DNA from: Bacteroidales bacterium
GTDB taxonomy: Bacteria > Bacteroidota > Bacteroidia > Bacteroidales > ML635J-15
Direction of reading: 5' to 3'
NCBI GenBank assembly: GCA_028697515.1
Contig: JAQVEY010000164.1
Span: 1-5,952 of the forward strand
DNA: 5,952 nt
The notes under the pieces are model-generated. The model was not told the origin of the DNA and did no database searches. It saw nothing but the letters and a program-made list of their open reading frames with translations. A program made the position numbers and the translations under genes. This document shows positions 1-5,952 of this stretch, piece after piece (position 1 is the stretch's first letter; every line of letters begins with the position of its first letter).

Positions 1-29
1 CTGATATTGATGACGATTTGCCATTTTAA
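1..29 (+). CDS. ssb: Single-stranded DNA-binding protein SSB, C-terminal end only (partial)
   Basis: Only the last eight complete codons and the stop are present. Read in the frame ending at the TAA at 27-29 they give Asp-Ile-Asp-Asp-Asp-Leu-Pro-Phe. An acidic run ending in Leu/Ile-Pro-Phe is the signature C-terminal tip of bacterial SSB, the peptide that docks repair and replication proteins; the DNA-binding OB fold would lie upstream, outside the window. The call also rests on context: ssb directly upstream of gldE and gldD is a familiar gene order in Bacteroidota. The gldE reading frame starts 10 nt after the stop, so the two are probably co-transcribed. The assignment depends on a very short peptide, but the match is exact. 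Confidence 0.8.
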
Positions 30-39
30 TTAAATTTTA

Positions 40-1380
40 TTGACTTTGGATCCCGACCCTCTTAGATACTGTTTTGTAATTTCAGAAATCTCTTACAATT
101 CCATAGATAGCTTGATTATTGGTTTTGTAGTAGTTGGCATATTGCTGTTTTGTTCAGGAATGGTGTCGGCAAGTGAGGTAGCGTATTTTAGTTTGTTGCC
201 AAAAGATAAGAACAGGCTTAAACATTCAAAATTAGAATCCTCTCGATTAGTTCTTAAATTACTAACAAAACCAGATTATTTACTTGCCACAATACTAGTT
301 GCAAACAATTTGGTTAATGTTGCAATAATTATAATTTCCACATATTTGTCGGTATTTATTTTTGCAGGGATAACAAACCAATTATTGTACTTTCTATTAC
401 AAATGATTGGTGTAACATTCCTATTACTACTTTTTGGTGAAATGTTACCAAAAATTTTCGCAGGAAAATTTCCAGTTAGAGTAGCCAGAATGATGGCTTA
501 TCCTTTATTAATATCAAGTAAAATATTTTTTCCTTTAAGCTTTATTTTGATTAGATCTACTGATATAATTAATAAAAGACTAAAACAAAAGCAAAACTCA
601 AATATCAGTATAGAGGAATTGTCTCAAGTTATTGAACTGGCATCTGATGATTTAAAAGAAGACAAAGATGTTTTGGAAGGAATCGTTAACTCTGCAAACC
701 TCGAAGTGAAAGAAATTATGACCTCAAGAGTTGATGTTTTTGCAGTAGATTATAGTTCTAAGTTTACTAAAGTCTTGGGCCAAATTGTTGAATCAGGTTT
801 TTCAAGGATTCCGGTCTTTGTTGATAATTTAGATAACATTAAAGGGATATTGTACATAAAAGATGTACTTCCATATATTTCTTTGCAAAACAAAGAAGAT
901 TTTAAGTGGCAGAAATTATTAAGGCCGCATTTTATCGTTCCTGAAACAAAAAAAATAAACGAATTATTGACAGAATTTCAAAGTAAAAAAATGCATATTG
1001 CACTCGTAGTTGACGAATATGGAGGGGTTAATGGTATGGTAACTCTAGAAGATATTCTTGAAGAATTTGTGGGAGAAATAAATGACGAATCTGACAGCGA
1101 CAATGACGAAAATAATTTTGTTAAGATTGATGATAAAAACTTCGAATTTGATGCTAAAATTAGTCTTGTCGACTTTTGTAAATTAACAGATACGGAATAT
1201 ACACGTTTTCATGATCTTAAAGGGGAATCTGATAGTTTAGCTGGTCTGATACTCGAAGTAAATGGTGAAATTCCAAAAAAACATACAACAATAATTATTG
1301 ATGGTTTTGAGTTTACCATTACAGCAGCAGACGAAAGAAGAATAAAAAAAGTTAAAGTTAAAATTCCGAATGAAAAATAA
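40..1380 (+). CDS. gldE: Gliding motility-associated protein GldE (CNNM/CorC-type membrane protein with CBS pair)
   Basis: The 446-residue protein has the layout of the CNNM/CorB/CorC family. An N-terminal DUF21-type membrane domain (about 20-190) has hydrophobic segments near 23-41, 80-109, 114-133 and 152-172, the family SxSE motif (43-46), an Asn-rich helix (VANNLVNV, 87-94) and GEMLPK (133-138). A CBS pair follows (about 225-345), with VVDEYGG at 323-329 and TLEDILEEFVGEI at 335-347, then a CorC_HlyC domain (about 360-441). The family is linked to Mg2+ transport. In Flavobacterium, GldE is tied to GldD and to gliding and type IX secretion; its position directly before gldD makes GldE a better name than generic CorC or hemolysin. 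The start is uncertain: TTG at 40 and TTG at 46 both give the usual N-terminus (LDPDP), while the first in-frame ATG (160) would remove the first membrane helix. No Shine-Dalgarno is visible. The gene overlaps gldD by 11 nt. Confidence 0.93.
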   Translation: MTLDPDPLRYCFVISEISYNSIDSLIIGFVVVGILLFCSGMVSASEVAYFSLLPKDKNRLKHSKLESSRLVLKLLTKPDYLLATILVANNLVNVAIIIISTYLSVFIFAGITNQLLYFLLQMIGVTFLLLLFGEMLPKIFAGKFPVRVARMMAYPLLISSKIFFPLSFILIRSTDIINKRLKQKQNSNISIEELSQVIELASDDLKEDKDVLEGIVNSANLEVKEIMTSRVDVFAVDYSSKFTKVLGQIVESGFSRIPVFVDNLDNIKGILYIKDVLPYISLQNKEDFKWQKLLRPHFIVPETKKINELLTEFQSKKMHIALVVDEYGGVNGMVTLEDILEEFVGEINDESDSDNDENNFVKIDDKNFEFDAKISLVDFCKLTDTEYTRFHDLKGESDSLAGLILEVNGEIPKKHTTIIIDGFEFTITAADERRIKKVKVKIPNEK

Positions 1381-1939
1381 AATTGTTATAGGTATAATGG
1401 CCTTTTTGTTTATTATTATTACTGCATGTAATAATGATAAACCAGTTCCCCGACCACGTGGTTATTTCAGAATTGATCTGCCTGAAAAAGCATATAAGCT
1501 TTATGATGATGAGTGCCCATTTGTGTTTGAATTGCCTGTATATTCTTATATTATTAAAGATAGTGAAGATTATTGCTGGTTAGATATTTATTTCCCGTTA
1601 AATCAGGCTACAATTTATCTTACTTATAAGCAAATAAATAACGATCTTAATGCTCATCTTGAAGATTCGCATGAATTCGTTTATAAGCATACGGTTAAAG
1701 CTGATGCAATTGAAGAAGTTAGATTCGAAAATGATAGTCTGAGAGTTTACGGGATGTTGTATAATCTTAAGGGTAATACGGCTTCTCAGATTCAATTTTT
1801 CCTAACCGACAGTACGAGTAATTTTATAAGGGGTTCTCTTTATTTTAATGTTCCGCCCAATAAAGATTCTTTAGCACCTGTAATTGATTTTATTAGGGAA
1901 GATATTGTGCATCTAATGGAAAGTTTTCAATGGAAATAA
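1370..1939 (+). CDS. gldD: Gliding motility lipoprotein GldD
   Basis: This encodes 189 residues, close to the usual GldD length. The N-terminus is a lipoprotein signal: a charged start (MKNK), a hydrophobic stretch, and a lipobox-like ITAC with the lipidated Cys at residue 20. The mature part opens with the conserved GldD block PRPRGYFRIDLPEKAY (27-42), the strongest identifier. No enzymatic motif is visible. In Flavobacterium johnsoniae GldD is required for gliding and is thought to help stabilise other gliding/type IX secretion components; its biochemical role is unknown. The ATG at 1370 sits inside the end of gldE in another frame, which suggests translational coupling and fits the known partnership of the two proteins. 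The next gene starts 4 nt after the stop. After lipidation it should be anchored in the cell envelope, probably facing the periplasm. Confidence 0.94.
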   Translation: MKNKIVIGIMAFLFIIITACNNDKPVPRPRGYFRIDLPEKAYKLYDDECPFVFELPVYSYIIKDSEDYCWLDIYFPLNQATIYLTYKQINNDLNAHLEDSHEFVYKHTVKADAIEEVRFENDSLRVYGMLYNLKGNTASQIQFFLTDSTSNFIRGSLYFNVPPNKDSLAPVIDFIREDIVHLMESFQWK

Positions 1940-1943
1940 CTTT

Positions 1944-2573
1944 ATGCTTTTAGTCTCGAATTTTAGTGGACAGAATTCTGTTTCAGGAATCAGAAAAATT
2001 ACACAAAACGAAAAAGAACTTTACGAATATTGTGATTTGTCTGATGTTGATAATATGATTTTGAGTCATTCATCATTAGGCAGACGTCTCGAAATTCTTA
2101 ATGTACGTGCTTTAATAAAAGAACTGGGGCTAAACATCAAAATACATTATAAAGATAGAAAACCTATTTGTGATGATGGATTTATAAGTATTTCTCACTC
2201 CGACGATTTAGCTTGTGTAATTTGGAGCAGGGACACAGAATATTCAGTTGACATTGAAAAAATCAGTTCTCGAATGTTAAGAATTTCTAATAGAGCATTT
2301 TCAGATGAAGAACTTAGTTTTGCAGGAAAAGACTTGCGAAAAATGACCATCTTATGGAATTGTAAGGAATGTGTTTATAAGTTGGCAAATAGTAAAGGAA
2401 TAAATTTTAAACAACAAATTCAGGTTTTGCCTTTTAGTGAAAATGGGAAAATAATATGTAATTATTTCTGTGATTCTAATTGTCAGAAAACTTATAAATT
2501 TGATTATAAACAAGTATTGGATCATACTTATGTATGGGGTAAACAAATAATTGCAAATGATACTAAAGGGTAA
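1944..2573 (+). CDS. 4'-phosphopantetheinyl transferase superfamily protein
   Basis: The 209-residue cytoplasmic enzyme is predicted to move the 4'-phosphopantetheine arm of coenzyme A onto a serine of a carrier protein. Family motifs appear in the expected order: ISISHS (81-86), SVDIEK (101-106) with the Mg2+-binding pair Asp103 and Glu105, FSDEEL (119-124), and WNCKECVYKL (138-147) with Trp138, Lys141, the third metal ligand Glu142, and Lys146. These match the Sfp-type layout, and the length is normal for the compact Bacteroidota members. Small deviations from the common pattern are Ser101 where Gly is usual before the metal-binding pair, and Cys143 where Ala is usual after KE; neither removes a catalytic residue. 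No polyketide or peptide synthetase gene is in view, so the likeliest substrate is the fatty-acid acyl carrier protein (inference). It starts 4 nt after gldD, and its last 17 nt overlap the next gene. Confidence 0.9.
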   Translation: MLLVSNFSGQNSVSGIRKITQNEKELYEYCDLSDVDNMILSHSSLGRRLEILNVRALIKELGLNIKIHYKDRKPICDDGFISISHSDDLACVIWSRDTEYSVDIEKISSRMLRISNRAFSDEELSFAGKDLRKMTILWNCKECVYKLANSKGINFKQQIQVLPFSENGKIICNYFCDSNCQKTYKFDYKQVLDHTYVWGKQIIANDTKG

Positions 2574-3282
2574 TATTTATCAGCAAATCTTGAAAAAGTC
2601 TGCGAATTGTGAAAAGCAAATCGCAGTATTATTTGATCCGGATAATGTGGGCAATGAAACATTGATTAAAAGAGTTAAGCTAATAAATAACAGTAAAGTT
2701 GATTATATTTTAGTTGGCGGAAGTTTATTAAAAAAATCTATTGATAATTGTGTTGACATAATTAAAGATAATACTTCTAAACCTGTAATACTATTTCCAG
2801 GGAGCTGCTGTCAGATAAGCGATAAAGCAGACGCTATACTTTTTCTTTCACTTGTTTCGGGAAGAAATCCTGAGTTTCTAATTGGTAATCATGTAATTGC
2901 TGCTCCATTATTGTATCAGACAGGATTAGAAATAATTTCTACTGCATATCTTCTGATTGATGGTGGAAAAGTTAGTTCTGTTCAGTATATGAGTAATACA
3001 ATACCAATTCCTGCTGATAAAACTGAAATAGCTGTTGCTACAGCTTTAGCCGGCGAAATGTGTGGTAATAAGTTGATTTATCTTGAAGCAGGGAGTGGGG
3101 CTTTAAATCCTGTTCCTGATAAGACCATATCTGAAGTAAAACAAAAAATTACTTGCCCTCTAATCGTAGGTGGAGGCATTAATACTAATTCAACAATTTT
3201 GGATAAGTTTAATGCCGGTGCAGATATAATTGTTATTGGAAATGCAATCGAAAAAAATCAAGAAATTCTGAAATATTTCTAA
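2557..3282 (+). CDS. Geranylgeranylglyceryl/heptaprenylglyceryl phosphate synthase family protein (PcrB-like)
   Basis: This encodes 241 residues from the ATG at 2557; a TTG two codons earlier (2551) is possible but less likely. The family joins a prenyl diphosphate to sn-glycerol-1-phosphate, making the ether bond known from archaeal lipids. Features of its TIM-barrel fold are visible: FDPDN (26-30), whose first Asp is expected to help bind Mg2+/diphosphate; VGGS (53-56); LFPGS followed by QISDKADA (79-93); LVSGRNPEFLIG (99-110); YLEAGSGA (175-182); and VGGGI (204-208) plus IGNA (227-230), the phosphate-binding loops. The length and the SGRNPEFLIG block suggest the group II enzymes known from Bacteroidota and some archaea. 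Prenyl chain length cannot be read from the sequence. The start overlaps the phosphopantetheinyl transferase by 17 nt, suggesting coupled translation. No glycerol-1-phosphate dehydrogenase gene is in the window. Confidence 0.93.
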   Translation: MILKGNIYQQILKKSANCEKQIAVLFDPDNVGNETLIKRVKLINNSKVDYILVGGSLLKKSIDNCVDIIKDNTSKPVILFPGSCCQISDKADAILFLSLVSGRNPEFLIGNHVIAAPLLYQTGLEIISTAYLLIDGGKVSSVQYMSNTIPIPADKTEIAVATALAGEMCGNKLIYLEAGSGALNPVPDKTISEVKQKITCPLIVGGGINTNSTILDKFNAGADIIVIGNAIEKNQEILKYF

Positions 3283-3341
3283 AAAATCATTACAAAATTT
3301 CCTGATAATATAATTCCTTGCAGAATTTATTTACAAAAGTT
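3283..3341. other. Short convergent intergenic junction, no strong terminator
   Basis: The stop codons of the rightward synthase and the leftward peptidase face each other across 59 nt of AT-rich DNA. The only hairpin I can find is weak: AATTC at 3312-3316 pairs with GAATT at 3323-3327 around a 6-nt loop, with no run of T directly after it on the + strand. Neither transcript has a convincing intrinsic terminator here, so transcripts may overlap or end by another mechanism. Confidence 0.45.
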
Positions 3342-5522
3342 CTATCTTACAACATCCATGTCTTGTATAATAACCATTTCGTCAATTAGATTATAGGCTT
3401 CAGCATATTTATCAATAATAAATAAAGCATATCTAATATCAAGGTTGATACATCTTTGCAAATTTTCTTCAAAGTCTATATCACCTGACATAGCTTCGCT
3501 ATTGCCATCGAAAGCGATACCGATAAGTTGTCCTTCCCCGTTAATAACTGGAGAACCAGAATTTCCACCTGTTATGTCGTTATTAGTTATAAAACAAGTC
3601 GGAAGCTCCTTGTTTTTATTTGCATATGGTCCAAAATCTTTTGTTTCATATAGTTTTTTTAACTTATCAGGAACTTCAAACTCAGGATTATTTGGATCTT
3701 CTTTCTCAATAACACCTTTTAAAGTTGTATAGTAATTATATGCAATTCCATCACGCGGGTCATATTTTTTTACAGTACCATAAGTCAATCGGATAGTTGA
3801 GTTTGCATCTGGACTCATTATCTTATCGGTATTCATTTTAAGTATTCCATCAATAAAAAGTCTTTTTCCTTTTTCAAGGCCTTCCGAATTTTTTCTGTAT
3901 AAGCCATTTAACTCTCTGTATTTATCAAGCATACTTATACCTGCCACCATAATCATATCGTTTTGCAATGTTTTAAGGTTTGGTTTGTTAAGAAATGCAA
4001 ACAGCTTTTCTTTGGTCGAAAATATCGATTTATTAAACATATCATCAACATACAAACTGAAGTTGCCCTTATATTTACTTTCTACAATATTGAAAAAACT
4101 AGGATGGAATTGCCTATCGAGATTGTTATAAACATATTCAAACATTGCGGCTATTATTTTTTTCTCAGTATCTGCATTATAATCTTTATAAAACGATTCT
4201 GCAGATTTTTTAATTGCTTCGATATTTTGATTTATTGTTTCCTGATTTTTAGATTCCAAAGATTCGATTAATCCTGAACATTGATATGCAAAATATGGTA
4301 ATTCAGGTCCTGAAATTAAGCCTTCTATAAGATACATTCTTGCTATTGCAAATTGTTGTCTGTTAGTATAAGCAGTTCCAATGAGTGCTAAAGCTTCTTG
4401 ATATTTTGTTTCAGAATTGGCTTCAGCCCAATTTAAAAAATCATTCTCTATATCCTTTTTGATCATCAAAGTTCTTAGTTTCTTCAGGGCTTTATTTTGT
4501 TGTTCCGAATATTTCCAATAGTTGGAACATCTTGCGTACTTCGAAGCATATTGAATCTTTATTTGAGGGTCTTTATTCATTTCTTCGCGGAGAACCTTAA
4601 TTTTAACATCTCTTATTTCGAATCTTAACTTGTTTGTTACATTCATTGTCTCTTCGAGTCCATATGATGTAATATATCTTTCTGTTGTTCCAGGAAAACC
4701 GATAACCATAGCAAAATCGTCTTCTTTTATGTCTTTTATACTTATTGGAAGAAAATGCTTTGGTTTAAGTGGAATATTGTCTTTAGAATATGCTGCAGGA
4801 GAACCGTCAGGTGCAGTATAGATTCTAAACATCGAAAAATCTGCAGTGTGACGCGGCCATTCCCAATTGTCTGTATCTCCCCCAAATTTTCCCATTGCAG
4901 ATGGAGGGGCTCCAACTAAACGAACATCTTTATAAATGACATAAACAAAAAGAAAAAACTGATTATTGCTAAACATTTCTGAAACGTATGCACTATAATA
5001 AGTTCCTTCTATTGCTTCATCAGATATCGTTTTTGATATTTCGAAAATCTTTGCATTACGTTCTTCTTCTGTCATTTCTTCTGTCAATTCACCCAATACT
5101 CTAGTTGTTACATCTTCCATTCTTATAAGTATTGAAGCTGTTGTGCCAGGATTTGACAATTCATCATCTTTTGTATAAGCCCAAAAACCATATTTCAAAT
5201 AGTTGTGTTCTATTGTTGAGTGAGACTGTATTGAGCCAAATCCACAATGATGATTTGTAAAAAATAAGCCTTCGTCTGAGACTATTTCTCCTGTGCAAAA
5301 ATGACGAAATGGAGAACCCTCATTTCCCAATCCAACAATTGCATCTTTAATGCAGCCGTTATTTATATTGTAAATATCCTCGGGGCTGAGTTTAAAACCC
5401 ATTTCTTTCATTTCATCGTAATTCTTACCCAACATAGATAATAACCACATGCCCTCGTCAGCACGAAGATTGAAACTGAATACAATATTCAGAGCAAATA
5501 ATATTGATATAATTCTTTTCAT
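3342..5522 (-). CDS. Secreted S46 family dipeptidyl-peptidase, DPP7-type
   Basis: A 726-residue serine exopeptidase of family S46, which removes dipeptides from the N-terminus of peptides in the periplasm. A Sec signal (MKRIISILFALN...) probably ends after Ala21, giving a mature start DEGMW, typical of the family. The chymotrypsin-like fold is split by a helical insert. The triad is intact: His92 in TNHHCGF, Asp228 in RHTADFSMFR, and Ser655 in GGNSGSPV. Asn219-Trp220 (in TDNWEWPRH) and Asp672 match residues that hold the substrate amino group in solved S46 structures. Gly673 occupies the place of the Arg that gives DPP11 its Asp/Glu preference, so a DPP7-like preference for hydrophobic residues is inferred. 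No type IX C-terminal sorting domain is seen. The ATG at 5522 is chosen because the signal peptide starts there and the predicted promoter covers the longer reading frame that begins with TTG at 5576. Confidence 0.95.
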   Translation of the reverse strand: MKRIISILFALNIVFSFNLRADEGMWLLSMLGKNYDEMKEMGFKLSPEDIYNINNGCIKDAIVGLGNEGSPFRHFCTGEIVSDEGLFFTNHHCGFGSIQSHSTIEHNYLKYGFWAYTKDDELSNPGTTASILIRMEDVTTRVLGELTEEMTEEERNAKIFEISKTISDEAIEGTYYSAYVSEMFSNNQFFLFVYVIYKDVRLVGAPPSAMGKFGGDTDNWEWPRHTADFSMFRIYTAPDGSPAAYSKDNIPLKPKHFLPISIKDIKEDDFAMVIGFPGTTERYITSYGLEETMNVTNKLRFEIRDVKIKVLREEMNKDPQIKIQYASKYARCSNYWKYSEQQNKALKKLRTLMIKKDIENDFLNWAEANSETKYQEALALIGTAYTNRQQFAIARMYLIEGLISGPELPYFAYQCSGLIESLESKNQETINQNIEAIKKSAESFYKDYNADTEKKIIAAMFEYVYNNLDRQFHPSFFNIVESKYKGNFSLYVDDMFNKSIFSTKEKLFAFLNKPNLKTLQNDMIMVAGISMLDKYRELNGLYRKNSEGLEKGKRLFIDGILKMNTDKIMSPDANSTIRLTYGTVKKYDPRDGIAYNYYTTLKGVIEKEDPNNPEFEVPDKLKKLYETKDFGPYANKNKELPTCFITNNDITGGNSGSPVINGEGQLIGIAFDGNSEAMSGDIDFEENLQRCINLDIRYALFIIDKYAEAYNLIDEMVIIQDMDVVR

Positions 5523-5547
5523 AATAAGTGTTTTTGATATTTGTGAA

Positions 5548-5577
5548 CAAATATAACTCAAATTTTGTCTAATCAAA
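5548..5577 (-). promoter_or_regulatory. Predicted Bacteroidota-type promoter of the S46 peptidase gene
   Basis: On the minus strand TTTG (5577-5574) is followed after 18 nt by TATATTTG (5555-5548), an exact match to the -33 TTTG and -7 TAnnTTTG elements described for Bacteroides and Flavobacterium. Transcription would start near 5541, leaving a leader of about 20 nt before the ATG at 5522. The leader is A/T-rich and has no Shine-Dalgarno, as usual in this phylum. The site supports the shorter gene start, because the longer version would begin within the promoter. Confidence 0.65.
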
Positions 5578-5674
5578 TAATTTTATGTTAATATGTACTT
5601 AAAATATTAGTTGATGAAATATGAACGGTTATCTTATTAGTCTTTGAAAGTTTTTGGCGAGGTATAAATAAAAA

Positions 5675-5706
5675 TTTCATCTGTTTCTGAGATTTTTGTA
5701 TTTTTG
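5675..5706 (+). promoter_or_regulatory. Possible promoter for the secreted protein gene at 5779
   Basis: TATTTTTG at 5699-5706 matches the TAnnTTTG -7 element exactly. The best upstream partner at acceptable spacing is TTTC at 5675-5678, 20 nt away, which differs by one base from TTTG. Transcription would start around 5712, giving a leader of about 65 nt. The -7 element lies in the left arm of the inverted repeat at 5692-5730, so the two may be linked. In such T-rich DNA a chance match is quite possible. Confidence 0.35.
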
Positions 5707-5730
5707 ACGAACAGTGAAGAATACAAAAAT
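5692..5730. repeat. Inverted repeat, 14-bp arms, 11-nt loop, in the divergent intergenic region
   Basis: The left arm ATTTTTGTATTTTT (5692-5705) pairs with the right arm AAGAATACAAAAAT (5717-5730) at 13 of 14 positions; the remaining pair (5703 with 5719) is a T/G that would wobble in RNA. The loop is 5706-5716. On the + strand the right arm is followed by G and then five T (5732-5736), so an RNA hairpin with a weak U-tract is possible; on the minus strand no T-run follows. It could be an intrinsic terminator or attenuator in the leader of the gene at 5779, or an operator overlapping its -7 element. The sequence cannot decide between these. Confidence 0.6.
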
Positions 5731-5778
5731 GTTTTTCTTCGTTTACTGATTTTTTAATAAATATTATAGAAATTGCTA

Positions 5779-5952
5779 ATGAGAAGGATTTTAATAAATG
5801 GAAATGTATTGGTTCTCGCGATTTGTCTTTCTACGATAGTTTGGTCACAAATTACGGTTCCAATAACAGTTAAAGAACTAAGTGATTACAATAGGAATCG
5901 GGATTTAATGTCATTTATGAAAATTGACATGTCTCAGACTTGGCTTTATATG
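5779..5952 (+). CDS. Secreted protein of unknown function, N-terminal part only (partial)
   Basis: An open frame of 58 codons begins at the ATG at 5779 and reaches the window edge without a stop. An in-frame TAG at 5767-5769 limits upstream extension; only a TTG at 5773 is an alternative start. The N-terminus looks like a Sec signal peptide: Arg2-Arg3, a hydrophobic core at about 10-22, and a likely cut after VWS at residue 23, leaving Gln24 as first mature residue, common in this phylum. Cys16 lacks a proper lipobox (Ile precedes it), so a lipoprotein is unlikely. The visible mature part (34 residues, including ELSDYNRNRDLMSF) matches no family I recognise. It is transcribed away from the peptidase gene and is separated from it by 256 nt. 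Confidence 0.7.
   Translation, partial: MRRILINGNVLVLAICLSTIVWSQITVPITVKELSDYNRNRDLMSFMKIDMSQTWLYM

Noticed and set aside
1598..2546. Leftward open frames of about 65 codons at 1598-1795 and 2352-2546
   Set aside because: They are antisense to gldD and the phosphopantetheinyl transferase, and their translations resemble random AT-rich sequence.
3268..3279. Small palindrome GAAATATTTC at the end of the synthase gene
   Set aside because: It lies within coding sequence, is only 10 bp of AT-rich DNA, and is not placed to act as a terminator.
3445..4821. Rightward open frames of 63-102 codons at 3445, 3963 and 4630
   Set aside because: They lie antisense within the well-supported S46 peptidase gene and show no family motifs; they are frame shadows.
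5523..5576. In-frame 18-residue N-terminal extension of the S46 peptidase beginning with TTG at 5576
   Set aside because: It puts residues in front of a complete signal peptide and overlaps an excellent promoter, so the ATG at 5522 is preferred.
5613..5681. Separate 8-bp inverted match GATGAAAT (5613-5620) / ATTTCATC (5674-5681) with a 53-nt spacer
   Set aside because: Eight matching bases over this distance in AT-rich DNA are expected by chance often enough; nothing else supports it.
5729..5749. Possible 6-codon leader peptide (ATG at 5729, stop TGA) at the end of the inverted repeat
   Set aside because: It is tiny, with no start-site support and no regulatory codon run beyond three Phe; too weak to call a leader peptide.

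Overview
The window looks like a core chromosomal segment of an AT-rich member of the Bacteroidota. Four things point there: gldE and gldD stand next to each other just after an ssb gene; there is a secreted family S46 dipeptidyl-peptidase; a promoter matches the TTTG / TAnnTTTG pattern typical of this phylum; and no clear Shine-Dalgarno sequences precede the starts. The exact genus cannot be told. No mobile element, CRISPR array, rRNA or tRNA was seen.

Layout. Positions 1-3282 are a tightly packed, rightward gene string: the last codons of ssb (ending in the Asp-Asp-Asp-Leu-Pro-Phe tip), gldE (CNNM/CorC-type membrane protein), gldD (gliding-associated lipoprotein), a 4'-phosphopantetheinyl transferase, and a geranylgeranylglyceryl-phosphate synthase family enzyme. 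Junctions are a 10-nt gap, an 11-nt overlap, a 4-nt gap and a 17-nt overlap, so one operon with translational coupling is likely. Its promoter is outside the window. A 59-nt convergent junction without a convincing terminator separates this string from a leftward S46 peptidase gene (3342-5522) whose residues match the DPP7 type rather than the Asp/Glu-specific DPP11 type. A 256-nt divergent intergenic region (5523-5778) holds the peptidase promoter and an AT-rich 14-bp inverted repeat. A rightward secreted protein gene begins at 5779 and runs off the end.

How the genes work together. GldE and GldD belong to the envelope machinery that supports gliding motility and the type IX secretion system; their presence alone does not prove gliding, since non-gliding relatives also carry homologues. 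The phosphopantetheinyl transferase activates carrier proteins, probably acyl carrier protein for lipid synthesis, and the synthase makes a prenyl ether of glycerol-1-phosphate, so the second half of the operon leans towards lipid chemistry. The peptidase is a separate unit that cuts dipeptides from peptides in the periplasm, as expected for an organism that lives on peptides.

I found no clearly undescribed system. The items most worth a second look are the inverted repeat upstream of the last gene, the prenylglyceryl-phosphate synthase in a bacterial operon, and the substrate-pocket residue of the peptidase.
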